The notes under the pieces: generated by a model
Told to the model about the DNA's origin: nothing
Database searches by the model: none
Seen by the model: the letters and a program-made list of their open reading frames with translations, nothing else
From: Pseudomonadota bacterium
Lineage (GTDB): Bacteria > Pseudomonadota > Alphaproteobacteria > Rhizobiales > Xanthobacteraceae
Reading direction: 5' to 3'
Assembly (NCBI GenBank): GCA_023390955.1
Contig: JAEWBW010000121.1
Span: forward strand, 1-15,564
Length of the DNA: 15,564 nucleotides
Program-made: the position numbers and the translations under genes
Shown here: in pieces, positions 6,595 to 15,564 of the stretch
How the letters are laid out: each line of letters begins with the position of its first letter
Numbering within the stretch: the stretch's first letter is position 1

Positions 6595-7569
6595 TCAGTT
6601 ACTGAGGATGACACCGTGCTGGTGCCGTGACGGGTGGTTGGCTCCGACCAGCGCATTGGGATCGGTCGCAATCACAGCTTCCGGCAGCGGCTTTGGCTCG
6701 AGGCCGGCGAAACGGCGGTAGAGCGCCCCCATGACGGCTCCACAAAACGCCGCGGGCAGCAGAAGCATGTCGAACAACGGCACGACCTGCACAAGCAGAT
6801 GGGCGCAGCCGTACGCCGCCACGCCTGCGATCCCGGCATATTCCCACGCACGACGGCGGCCGAGTGCCCGCGCAACCTGGTGCACGCACTGAATGAAGAT
6901 GCAGGACGGAATGACCGAGACCACCAGCATCACGAGGAATATCTGCGCGGGCATCACGGCCGCAAAGATGTGCGCAGTGCTCTTGTCCGCAAGACCGTTC
7001 ATCAGCAGCGGCACCAAGGTGTAGGGCAACAGCGTCGCAAGTACTGTCGGCATCAGCGCCGCGATCGTCGTGCCTGCAAACGACGTGCGGACGCGGACCG
7101 GTCCGTCAAATACGATCGGTGGCTGCGCCGGAGTGGGTCCCGTGGCGATTGCGCCTGCCGACAAGCTCAGCCCTGCGAATTGATTGTACAGGAACCCGCC
7201 GATCATTCCCGCAGCCATCGGCAGCGCGCCGATTGCCACCGCGGTGCCATCACCGGGCGCGGCAAGCTGGATGTGATTGCGGATCGCAATGCCGTAGCTC
7301 GCGGCGGCCATGACGCCGCCCATGAGGCCGTAAGCAACCCGGCTCGATATCGCCCATTGCCGCAGCACGATGTGTCCGGCGAACAGGAATGCTGCGTCGA
7401 GCGCCATGCGAACCGTATAGCAGACGACGATCTGATCCGGCGCCGGCACACCGACGGGATCGATCACCTGCCCGCCCGCGATGGCGAACGCCAGCAGCAC
7501 GGCTTCGACGATGGCGAGAGGAATCAGCGCGGCGAACAGCGCGCGCGGCGAATTCTTGACGAGAGACAT
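6595..7569 (-). CDS. Polytopic inner-membrane protein, 324 aa
   Basis: I do not recognise a characterised family. The chain has about seven to eight hydrophobic spans, including LFAALIPLAIVEAVLLAFAI near residue 10, then spans around 45-68, 75-95, 105-130, 165-190, 200-230 and 245-290. A short basic tail rich in His and Arg follows. No transporter signature or catalytic motif was seen. ATG at 7569 is preferred because AAGGGG stands eight bases upstream and the first span follows soon after. The open frame upstream to a TTG at 7629 adds a non-hydrophobic 20-residue extension. The ribosome site is inside a hairpin loop (see separate entry). It converges with the exported repeat protein. Confidence 0.8.
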   Translation of the reverse strand: MSLVKNSPRALFAALIPLAIVEAVLLAFAIAGGQVIDPVGVPAPDQIVVCYTVRMALDAAFLFAGHIVLRQWAISSRVAYGLMGGVMAAASYGIAIRNHIQLAAPGDGTAVAIGALPMAAGMIGGFLYNQFAGLSLSAGAIATGPTPAQPPIVFDGPVRVRTSFAGTTIAALMPTVLATLLPYTLVPLLMNGLADKSTAHIFAAVMPAQIFLVMLVVSVIPSCIFIQCVHQVARALGRRRAWEYAGIAGVAAYGCAHLLVQVVPLFDMLLLPAAFCGAVMGALYRRFAGLEPKPLPEAVIATDPNALVGANHPSRHQHGVILSN

Positions 7570-7589
7570 GCGAGCAACCCCTTGCTCGC
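7570..7589 (-). promoter_or_regulatory. Hairpin with Shine-Dalgarno in its loop before the membrane-protein start
   Basis: GCGAGCAA (7570-7577) and TTGCTCGC (7582-7589) are perfect 8-bp arms around four bases. On the minus strand the loop is GGGG, the core of the only good ribosome site, and the ATG (7567-7569) abuts the stem. Such a structure could tune translation. Its effect is inferred. Confidence 0.5.
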
Positions 7590-7681
7590 TGCACGCTAGA
7601 CGCGAACCGTTACGGCCCGCGCAAGACAATGGGTAAAATTGTCGGCAAGCAGCACGCCTGGCGGATGACGCGCACGCGCGC

Positions 7682-8335
7682 TCAGCCGCGCCAGCCGCTT
7701 CTCACTTCCGCCTGCGCGTTCTGCCCCGGCGCGAGCACCACGACGGTCGAGTTCGGCTTCACGCGGCTATAGAGATCGATCACGTCCTCATTGCGCATCC
7801 GGATGCAGCCGGACGAGATCGCCTGGCCGATATATTCCGGCTGGTTGGTGCCGTGGATGCGGTACAGCGTGTCCTTGTTGCCGGCATAGAGATAGAGCGC
7901 CCGTGCGCCGAGCGGATTCGCCGGGCCTCCTGCAACGCGCGCCGGATAAGGCCCGAGCCGCGCCTGGATGTCGGCGGTCGGAACCCAGTCCGGCCACTCG
8001 GCCATGCGGCCGACCCGCGCGACGCCTGAGAAGGCCATCGCCTCTTCGCCGACGGCGACGCCGTAGCGGATCGCCTTGCCTTCGGGCATCACGAGATAGA
8101 GATAGCGCGCATCGGTATCGACCAGGATCGTGCCGGGCATTTCCTTGCGCGGATAGTCGACGACGTGGCGGAGAAATTGCTCGGGGATCTCGGCCTTCGC
8201 ATAAGGCGCATGCGCCAGCAATTGCCGGTCCTTCGGCGTAAAGCTCGCATCGCTCGATGGCGAGAGCGTCGTCTGCATGCAGCCGCCCAGCGGCAGCAAT
8301 GCCGCAACCAGCAACACGGTAGAAAATCTTGGCAC
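7682..8335 (-). CDS. L,D-transpeptidase (YkuD domain) lipoprotein, 217 aa
   Basis: The enzyme would make 3-3 peptidoglycan cross-links or attach proteins to the wall, acting in the periplasm. The YkuD domain runs from about residue 66 (MPGTILVDTDARYLYLV) to 200. The active site HGTNQPEYIGQAISSGCIRM provides His161, Ser174/175, Cys177 and Arg179, so the catalytic set is complete. The N-terminus VLLVAALLPLGGC is a lipoprotein signal with Cys19 as the lipidated residue. GTG at 8335 is chosen: GGGGG lies six bases upstream and it yields a normal-length signal. ATG at 8383 would add 16 polar residues, and the longer open frame upstream is spurious. It is divergent from a proline-rich membrane protein. 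Confidence 0.9.
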   Translation of the reverse strand: MPRFSTVLLVAALLPLGGCMQTTLSPSSDASFTPKDRQLLAHAPYAKAEIPEQFLRHVVDYPRKEMPGTILVDTDARYLYLVMPEGKAIRYGVAVGEEAMAFSGVARVGRMAEWPDWVPTADIQARLGPYPARVAGGPANPLGARALYLYAGNKDTLYRIHGTNQPEYIGQAISSGCIRMRNEDVIDLYSRVKPNSTVVVLAPGQNAQAEVRSGWRG

Positions 8336-8636
8336 TTGCTGCCCCCAAAACGTGCGCTCAATTGGCGCACCCAGATCGTGCATCACAGCGCCCCCAACAC
8401 GCTCACCCTGCTGCCCAAATCGTGCTGAAAACAAGGCAGCGGCACTGGAACACAGAGACGTGTTCGAATACTTGCGGTTCCGCCGCGACACGCGGTCACA
8501 CACTCTCCATGTCGTCGCCTTGCTTCGGTCAAACGCGGCTGGACTCGTGGGGTCTGGGGACGGAGGCCATGTGGCCTCCAGGATTCGGCCTAAGAATCGG
8601 GCTCGCGCGAATGCGGACCGGCAGAGAGGAGCTTCG
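8336..8636. other. Intergenic region between divergent envelope genes
   Basis: About 300 bases without a convincing gene. It holds an imperfect EcfG-like match on the minus strand (GGAAC at 8477-8481, 16 bases, CGTC at 8457-8460), a short palindrome CCGCG-ACA-CGCGG (8483-8495), and the 18-base palindrome at 8562-8579. I could not place a confident sigma-70 promoter for either gene. Confidence 0.5.
8562..8579. repeat. 18-base near-perfect palindrome upstream of the proline-rich protein gene
   Basis: GGAGGCCA (8562-8569) and TGGCCTCC (8572-8579) are perfect 8-bp arms around TG. It ends 57 bases before the ATG at 8637, so it could be a dimeric-repressor operator or a short hairpin in the leader. 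Nothing in the sequence names a binder. Confidence 0.5.
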
Positions 8637-9644
8637 ATGCTCGCCACGCTGAACAGCAAGCAAATCGTCGACGAGATCGTGAAGGACGCCAGCAACGATC
8701 CGCACGACTTGCTCGACATCTCGGCCGATGTCATTCGCGCTTCGCGCGCCGACAAGCCGCTGCCCAAACTGGCGACGGAGTTCACCATCCGTCCCGAGCC
8801 GAAAATCCAGAGCCACAGGATCGATATTCCGGAGGCCAGGATGGAGGCACCGCGGATTCTGATCACGCCGGCGGCACCCGCCCCTGCTGCGCCGTCTGCA
8901 ACTGCGCCCTCCGTCGACACCGCCGTGCGCGCAACGGCGAGCGACACTCGTGTCGCGCGCAAGCGCTCGTTGGTCGGCAAATGGCTCGGCGGCGCCGCCA
9001 TGACAATGCTGTTCGCCCTTGGCAGCGCCGGAGCGACCATCGTCTGGCACAAGCACGGCGACACCGCGAAGCAGATGATTGCGACGTGGGTCCCGACATT
9101 CGCGACCTCGCCGGCACAAGCAACCGCAACGATCGCCGAGCAACCGACGGCGGACACGCAGCAGGCTGCGGTCACCGAGCAGACCGCCGTGCCGCCGACA
9201 ATTCCTGCGCAGACCACGCCCGCGCCGGTCCAGACCGCCGCAGTCACAGCCGCGCCCGACGCAACTCAGTCCGTGCAAACGATGACGCGCGATCTCGCCG
9301 CGATGGCGCAGCAAATCGAGCAACTCAAGGCCAACATCGCGGAGCTCAAGTCCGGCCAGGAACAGATGGCGCGCGAGATGACAAAGCCCGTGCCGCCGAA
9401 GCCGGTGGAAACACGTGCCGTCGATCCTCATGCAAAGCTGTCGGCATTGCCGCCGCGGCCGGCCCCGCCGCCTGTGCGCAAGCCGCCGAAGCCGGTCACG
9501 CAGACCTATGCACCCATCCCGATCGCGCCGCCACCGCGCACGCAGGCGGCAGCCCTGCCGCCGCCTCCACCTCCACCCGTCGCGCAGCCGCAGCTCGCCG
9601 ATGACGACGGTCCGGTGGTGCGCCCGCCGATGCCGCTGCGCTAG
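8637..9644 (+). CDS. Single-pass membrane protein with proline-rich periplasmic domain, 335 aa
   Basis: A cytoplasmic N-terminal part (about residues 1-110) ends in a basic patch (RVARKRSLVGK). One membrane span follows near residues 117-137 (GGAAMTMLFALGSAGATIVW). The distal part, probably periplasmic by the positive-inside rule, is Thr/Ala/Gln-rich (150-210). It then has a short coiled coil (about 212-250, with QQIEQLKANIAELKSGQEQM) and a Pro-rich end with a run of polyproline near 305-314. The layout resembles envelope-spanning scaffolds such as TolA, but I see no family domain. ATG at 8637 follows AGAGGAG at five bases; the open frame upstream is spurious. It is divergent from the L,D-transpeptidase, which suggests but does not prove a wall-related job. 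Confidence 0.75.
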   Translation: MLATLNSKQIVDEIVKDASNDPHDLLDISADVIRASRADKPLPKLATEFTIRPEPKIQSHRIDIPEARMEAPRILITPAAPAPAAPSATAPSVDTAVRATASDTRVARKRSLVGKWLGGAAMTMLFALGSAGATIVWHKHGDTAKQMIATWVPTFATSPAQATATIAEQPTADTQQAAVTEQTAVPPTIPAQTTPAPVQTAAVTAAPDATQSVQTMTRDLAAMAQQIEQLKANIAELKSGQEQMAREMTKPVPPKPVETRAVDPHAKLSALPPRPAPPPVRKPPKPVTQTYAPIPIAPPPRTQAAALPPPPPPPVAQPQLADDDGPVVRPPMPLR

Positions 9645-10027
9645 CTGTCAGACACGACGAGCCAGTCGCGCGCCAATCGCGCGCGTGCGAGCGATACTGT
9701 CCGAGTCGGTGTGATGGAGCGTGTCCGGGCAACTACGGTAATGGCGTCACGTGCCCAAGAGAAAAGGCCGTCGGGATCTATGCCGGCGGCCTTCTCTTGC
9801 AACTGCCGGTTCGAGGCCCGGTTCTGTTGCAATTCCATGAGGCAAGTGTCGCCCTCACATGCTTAACGAGACGTTAACGCAGTCGCATGCTGCACATGAT
9901 TTTTGCGCCATAAGCTCAGAGATTGCGCGGCCCGTTCATCCGATAGATATCGACTCAGTGGTACGATGCGTCATGTAACTTGATCATGCGCACGCGACAT
10001 CGTCGCTCGCAGGTTTGGGGAATTCGG
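9645..10027. other. Noncoding stretch of 383 bases
   Basis: No open frame here has a believable start and composition. The region contains the long stem-loop at 9756-9799, a GC-alternating patch near 9668-9690, and more AT-rich DNA from about 9860 to 9990 that could hold the promoter of the next gene. I could not settle on a promoter. No tRNA-like or known small-RNA fold was recognised. Confidence 0.5.
9756..9799. terminator. Long stem-loop, possible bidirectional terminator
   Basis: CAAGAGAA (9756-9763), bulge AA, and GGCCGTCGG (9766-9774) pair with CCGGCGGCC (9783-9791) and TTCTCTTG (9792-9799) around an eight-base loop. One T-G wobble lies in the upper stem. The lower stem supplies a T/C-rich run on both strands, as in bidirectional terminators. 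It lies 111 bases past the stop of the proline-rich protein gene, which is far for a simple terminator. Confidence 0.5.
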
Positions 10028-10264
10028 ATGCCGTACTACTCATTCGATCTCGTGGTTGGTGAAGAGTTCAAGAACCAGGGTGGCATCATCCTCGAGGATA
10101 TCGAGGTCGCCTCCGATCGCGCCCAGCAATTGGCGTGCGAATTGTCGCAGGTGAAGCCGGAGCTGCAGAGCAAGGGCTGCGCGGTGCGCGTCACCGACCG
10201 CGATCACAACGAGGTCTATCGGACGCCGCTCGATCCGGTTCCGAACTGGCGCCGCACCGGCTGA
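10028..10264 (+). CDS. DUF6894-like small protein, 78 aa
   Basis: The opening MPYYSFDLVVGEEF followed by GGIILEDIEVASDRAQQLA matches the pattern I associate with the DUF6894 family, small proteins frequent in Bradyrhizobium and other rhizobia. The chain looks like two beta strands, a helix (residues about 30-48), and a final strand pair ending in VRVTDRDHNEVYRTPLD. No signal peptide is present. ATG at 10028 has GGGGA six bases upstream; the in-frame extension to 9980 is Arg-rich and unlikely. The stop (10262-10264) directly abuts the stop of the convergent SDR gene. No function is known for the family to my knowledge, and the assignment is by resemblance only. Confidence 0.75.
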   Translation: MPYYSFDLVVGEEFKNQGGIILEDIEVASDRAQQLACELSQVKPELQSKGCAVRVTDRDHNEVYRTPLDPVPNWRRTG

Positions 10265-11050
<786 letters not shown>

Positions 11051-11156
11051 CTCGTGCTCCCCGGTAATCCCGTCAGACTATCGTAGCCCCATCACGACCG
11101 ACAATCGCTCAGGCGGATGCCCGGCCCCCATTGCGGAGACCCGTGGCCTTGGCTAG

Positions 11157-11177
11157 CCTCCCAAAAAAATCGGGAGG
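11157..11177 (+). promoter_or_regulatory. Hairpin pairing the Shine-Dalgarno of the following gene
   Basis: CCTCCC (11157-11162) is an exact complement of GGGAGG (11172-11177), separated by nine bases rich in A. GGGAGG is the ribosome site for the ATG at 11185, so folding would hide it. This could be a translation switch, or the A-rich loop could keep it weak. Activity is inferred. Confidence 0.45.
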
Positions 11178-11184
11178 ACACGAC

Positions 11185-11568
11185 ATGCGCTACGGTTTGC
11201 TGCTCGGATGCCTGTTGCTGATTGCCGGACCGGCCCAGGCCTCCCCGCGGTCAGTCTATGTCACGATGGTGTTGCAGGCGTTTGCGGCGAAAGTCGAATG
11301 CCCGGGCACCGACCTCGCCTACCAGGACCTGGTGAAGCGGGCGAAGGACATGCAGCTGCCCGACGGCACCACCGAGACCGTGCGCAAGGCGATCGCCTTC
11401 ATGCATACCGGCGGCAAGATGGGCGAGAAGCAGGACGACGACATCATGGCGGAGGTGGCGGTCGCGACCCAGGCAACCGACATGGACCAGCGGCGCCTGG
11501 GCATGCCGGGATGGTGCGAGGCCCAGAAGGTCAACCTCGCCGGCCTCATTCACCCCAAGCAGCAGTAG
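11185..11568 (+). CDS. Small exported hypothetical protein, 127 aa
   Basis: The signal peptide MRYGLLLGCLLLIAGPAQA is followed by a soluble domain of about 108 residues. Two Cys residues remain after cleavage (VECPGTD and GWCEAQ), so one disulfide in the periplasm is plausible. The Cys inside the signal (GC at residues 8-9) is too early and lacks a convincing lipobox context for me to call a lipoprotein. The middle is helical and charged (DLVKRAKDMQLPDG, then TVRKAIAFMH). No family is recognised. ATG at 11185 follows a strong GGGAGG that can be masked by the upstream complement. The divergent SDR gene starts 134 bases to the left; no shared function is implied. Confidence 0.75.
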   Translation: MRYGLLLGCLLLIAGPAQASPRSVYVTMVLQAFAAKVECPGTDLAYQDLVKRAKDMQLPDGTTETVRKAIAFMHTGGKMGEKQDDDIMAEVAVATQATDMDQRRLGMPGWCEAQKVNLAGLIHPKQQ

Positions 11569-11668
11569 CGGCCGGCAGCATTAAGGACGTCGCGCGGAAC
11601 CGGCGCGGCGACCCATATTCGTCACATTCATCGCGAGCATGGCGATCGTCCTATCAAGGAGAACCGCC

Positions 11669-11914
11669 ATGCGCATTACCCTCGCCGCAACCGCCACCGC
11701 ACTTGCCGCGTTCGCCGTCGTGACCGGCCCGGTCCAGGCCAAGCGCGCCGAGGCCCCGAAGGCCACCGAGAGCGCGGCCCCCGCGTCGTGCAGCGCCTAT
11801 CAACAGGCCGCCGACGGCTCTTGGACACAGCTGCCCTGCAAGGAGACCGGCGAAGATCGCGGCGCGACCCAGCACCGGCCGCCGGCGCAGGGGTCCGAGC
11901 CGGAAGAGCGCTGA
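11669..11914 (+). CDS. Small exported hypothetical protein, 81 aa
   Basis: MRITLAATATALAAFAVVTG is a signal peptide that probably ends at PVQA (residue about 24), leaving a mature chain of some 57 residues. That chain has a Lys/Ala/Pro-rich start, a central SCSAYQQAADGSWTQLPCK with two Cys that could pair, and a polar disordered end. No family is recognised; similar tiny two-Cys periplasmic proteins are common in Bradyrhizobium. ATG at 11669 follows AAGGAGA at good spacing, while the upstream ATG at 11639 has no such site. It may be co-transcribed with the preceding exported protein (100 bases apart), but no evidence decides this. Confidence 0.7.
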   Translation: MRITLAATATALAAFAVVTGPVQAKRAEAPKATESAAPASCSAYQQAADGSWTQLPCKETGEDRGATQHRPPAQGSEPEER

Positions 11915-11942
11915 CCGCCGCCGGAGGGTCCGCGCCCACGGC

Positions 11943-11970
11943 TTGCCGCGGCGCACCCACCCGTTAAGAT
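11943..11970 (+). promoter_or_regulatory. Candidate promoter of the hybrid kinase gene
   Basis: TTGCCG (11943-11948), 16 bases, TAAGAT (11965-11970) is a moderate sigma-70-like match. The predicted start near 11977 leaves about 24 bases before the TTG at 12001. Both hexamers are imperfect. Confidence 0.35.
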
Positions 11971-12000
11971 GCTCCCTTGGGCAGGGCTGAGGAACAGCCC

Positions 12001-14136
<2,136 letters not shown>

Positions 14137-14182
14137 CCACCGGTTCCATTCGGCAAATGATCACGCGTAATCAATAGTTTGG

Positions 14183-14214
14183 AGCGCGATGATCGATCTG
14201 GATCTCATCGCGCT
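14183..14214. repeat. Inverted repeat between the kinase and the 61-residue gene
   Basis: AGCGCGATGA (14183-14192) and TCATCGCGCT (14205-14214) are perfect 10-bp arms with a 12-base loop. It sits between two converging genes, 13 bases past the stop of the minus-strand gene. No T-run follows on either strand. It may be a dispersed intergenic element, since I have the impression that similar GAGCGCGATGA repeats occur in Bradyrhizobium; I cannot verify that here. Confidence 0.5.
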
Positions 14215-14226
14215 TGAGAGCTCACT

Positions 14227-14412
14227 TCAGCTCTGATGCGGACCGCGCATCATCTTCATGGCATCCGCGATATGGCGCCATTCCTTGGCTTCGTCGGCAT
14301 CGCCGCGGCCCTCGCAGGCCTGCGCCTGCTCGGCGGCTTTCGCGATGGCGGCGGCGCCGTGCTGCTCGAACATCTGCCGCGCGACGGTGTGGACCTGGAC
14401 CTCGGACATCAT
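14227..14412 (-). CDS. Small stress-promoter-linked protein, 61 aa
   Basis: A soluble helical protein with no signal peptide: TVARQMFEQHGAAAIAKAAE, then QACEGRGDADEAKEWRHIAD, ending AMKMMRGPHQS. The pattern of two amphipathic helices joined by a charged turn recalls small conserved proteins I associate with rhizobia, but I cannot name a family. ATG at 14412 follows GGGAGA at seven bases; the next codon is also ATG (14409). An exact EcfG promoter lies about 75 bases upstream, so expression in the general stress response is likely. The frame upstream to 14574 is open, but its sequence overlaps that promoter and the min terminator and has no ribosome site. Function unknown. Confidence 0.75.
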   Translation of the reverse strand: MMSEVQVHTVARQMFEQHGAAAIAKAAEQAQACEGRGDADEAKEWRHIADAMKMMRGPHQS

Positions 14413-14486
14413 GGGCGCTTCTCCCGGATTGACGGAACCGCAGGCAGGTTCGCTCAAGCTCGCTCCAACATCCCGCGGGATTGGAC

Positions 14487-14512
14487 AACGGCCGAGCCGC
14501 GGGTCTCGTTCC
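14487..14512 (-). promoter_or_regulatory. EcfG-type general stress promoter for the 61-residue gene
   Basis: On the minus strand GGAAC (14508-14512), 17 bases, CGTT (14487-14490) is an exact match to the EcfG consensus. The expected start near 14480 gives a leader of about 68 bases. It lies between the terminator of the min operon and the small gene, where a promoter is expected. Confidence 0.65.
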
Positions 14513-14520
14513 GTCAGCCC

Positions 14521-14557
14521 AAAACACAAGGCGGCCCGCCATGCCCGGCGGACCGCC
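14521..14557 (-). terminator. Probable terminator of the min operon
   Basis: GGCGGCCCGCC (14530-14540) pairs with GGCGGACCGCC (14547-14557) except for one central mismatch, around a six-base loop. On the minus strand it is followed by TTGTGTTTT. It begins 54 bases past the minE stop. Confidence 0.65.
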
Positions 14558-14611
14558 CTGTCATCCCACCCCAAGTAGCTTCCGAGTCAGATCAACCGGC
14601 CCCCGCCCGGA

Positions 14612-14893
14612 CTACGCAACCGCGACGCGCTTGCGCTCGAAATCGTTGGGAACCTCGATGTCAACCTCGAGCGTCGACACCTCGTCGCCGCGATCGAGAC
14701 GCACGATTACCTTGGTCGGATCGAGAGTCACGTGCTTTGAGACGACCGCGAGGATCTCTTCGCGCAGCACCGCCAACAGATCGGGCTGGCCGCGCAGGCC
14801 GCGTTCATGGGCAAGAAGGATCTGCAACCGTTCGCGAGCGACGGGAGCGGTGGCCTTGTTGCCGCGGAGAAGCCTAAGCAAACCCATGCTCAT
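14612..14893 (-). CDS. minE: Cell division topological specificity factor MinE, 93 aa
   Basis: MinE binds MinD at the membrane, stimulates its ATPase and drives the oscillation that keeps Z-ring assembly at mid-cell. The N-terminal MSMGLLRLLRG is the membrane-targeting amphipathic segment. VARERLQILLAHER (about residues 18-31) is the MinD-activating region, and LREEILAVVSKHV through VSTLEVDIEVP forms the topological-specificity domain. Length (93) fits the family. The ATG (14891-14893) overlaps the minD stop as ATGA, and GGAGGG lies five bases before it inside minD, so the genes are translationally coupled. A second in-frame ATG two codons on is less well placed. A Lys/Arg-Val-Ala end completes the protein. 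Assignment is firm. Confidence 0.95.
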   Translation of the reverse strand: MSMGLLRLLRGNKATAPVARERLQILLAHERGLRGQPDLLAVLREEILAVVSKHVTLDPTKVIVRLDRGDEVSTLEVDIEVPNDFERKRVAVA

Positions 14894-15564
14894 GCAGCCC
14901 TCCGACGCAGCAGACGATCCATGAAACCTTTGCGCTCGACCGGCACCTGCATGGCGATGGTCTCGCCGGACAGCCGCCTGGCGGCGTCCATATAGGCCCG
15001 CGCCGGAGCGCCTTCCGCGTTCGACAGCGTCACGGGCGTGCCGACGTTGGAGGCGCGCAGCACGTCCTGGCTCTCGGGGATGATGCCGAGCAAGGGTGTC
15101 GCGAGGATTTCGAGGATGTCCTCGATGGTGAGCATCTCGCCGCGCGCGGCGCGCGCCGGGTCATAGCGCGTGATCAGGATATGCTTCTCGACGCGCTCGC
15201 CCTTCTCGGCACGCACCGTCTTGGAATCGAGCATGCCGATGATGCGGTCGGAATCGCGCACCGAGGAGACTTCCGGGTTGGTGACGATCACGGCCTCGTC
15301 GGCAAAGCGCATCGCCATGGAGGCGCCGCGTTCGATGCCGGCCGGGCTGTCGCAGATCACCCAGTCGAAGCGGCTGCGGAGGTCGTCGATGACCTTGCCC
15401 ACGCCCTCTTCCGTCAGCGCGTCCTTGTCGCGGGTTTGCGACGCCGGCAGCAGCCAGAGATTCTCCAGCCGCTTGTCCTTGATCAGCGCCTGCGGGAGTT
15501 TCGCGACGCCCTGCACCACGTTGATGAGATCGAACACCACCCGGCGTTCGGCCCCCATCACGAG
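14890..15564 (-). CDS. minD: Septum site-determining ATPase MinD (5' end beyond window)
   Basis: A ParA/MinD-type P-loop ATPase that recruits MinC to the membrane to block division at the poles. About 224 residues are visible; the N-terminal roughly 47, including the Walker A motif, lie past 15564. Visible landmarks are LVMGAERRVVFDLINVVQG, LWLLPASQTRDKDAL, the switch II segment ICDSPAGIERGA, VTNPEVSSVRDSDR, and the C-terminal amphipathic membrane-binding helix GFMDRLLRRRAA. The stop overlaps the minE start by four bases. In most bacteria minC precedes minD; the window ends before it could be seen. Assignment is firm. Confidence 0.95.
   Translation of the reverse strand, partial: LVMGAERRVVFDLINVVQGVAKLPQALIKDKRLENLWLLPASQTRDKDALTEEGVGKVIDDLRSRFDWVICDSPAGIERGASMAMRFADEAVIVTNPEVSSVRDSDRIIGMLDSKTVRAEKGERVEKHILITRYDPARAARGEMLTIEDILEILATPLLGIIPESQDVLRASNVGTPVTLSNAEGAPARAYMDAARRLSGETIAMQVPVERKGFMDRLLRRRAA

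Noticed and set aside
8384..9247. Extension of the L,D-transpeptidase frame to 521 residues
   Set aside because: The extra part overlaps the proline-rich protein gene on the other strand, and the lipoprotein signal begins at 8335.
11596..11625. GGAAC before the 81-residue exported protein
   Set aside because: The nearest CGTC is 20 bases away, outside the allowed spacing.

Overview
The window is GC-rich DNA from an alphaproteobacterium, most likely Bradyrhizobium or a close relative. This rests on codon use, GGGAG-type ribosome sites, exact matches to the alphaproteobacterial general-stress (EcfG) promoter consensus, a DUF6894-like small protein and a MinD/MinE pair. The genus is inferred; no rRNA or other decisive marker is present. 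No tRNA, rRNA, CRISPR array, insertion sequence, phage gene or integration site was found. The DNA looks like chromosomal housekeeping and envelope DNA with several small lineage-type proteins.

Left part (1-2831, all minus strand): a truncated pyridoxal kinase gene (pdxY-like) is preceded by a small exported c-type cytochrome-like protein, whose stop overlaps the pdxY start. Upstream lie a 59-residue protein and a 93-residue protein. Next comes an exported SH3b-domain protein with a very basic tail, ended by a clear terminator and led by an exact EcfG promoter. That promoter is part of an inverted repeat that reads as an EcfG promoter on both strands.

Catabolic module (2910-5414): a 636-residue FAD monooxygenase of the phenol 2-monooxygenase / 3-hydroxybenzoate 4-monooxygenase type is divergent from a MarR-family regulator. 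Two sigma-70-like promoters interlock in the spacer and share a repeated TCAGTATnCT element. The layout matches the mobA-mobR arrangement known from 3-hydroxybenzoate degraders.

Middle (5425-9644): a DUF1993 protein, an exported PF03640-type repeat protein, a polytopic membrane protein whose ribosome site sits in a hairpin loop, an L,D-transpeptidase lipoprotein, and a divergent single-pass membrane protein with a proline-rich periplasmic part. The last two may both serve the cell envelope.

Right part (9645-15564): a 383-base noncoding stretch with a long stem-loop, a DUF6894-like protein, an SDR oxidoreductase abutting it tail to tail, two small exported proteins (one with its Shine-Dalgarno in a hairpin), a large PAS-PAS-HisKA-HATPase-REC hybrid kinase, a 61-residue protein behind a second exact EcfG promoter, and the minD-minE end of a min operon with its terminator.

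No large unknown system is evident. The best leads are regulatory: the two EcfG promoters, one of them bidirectional in sequence, the interlocked mob promoters, and two start-site hairpins.
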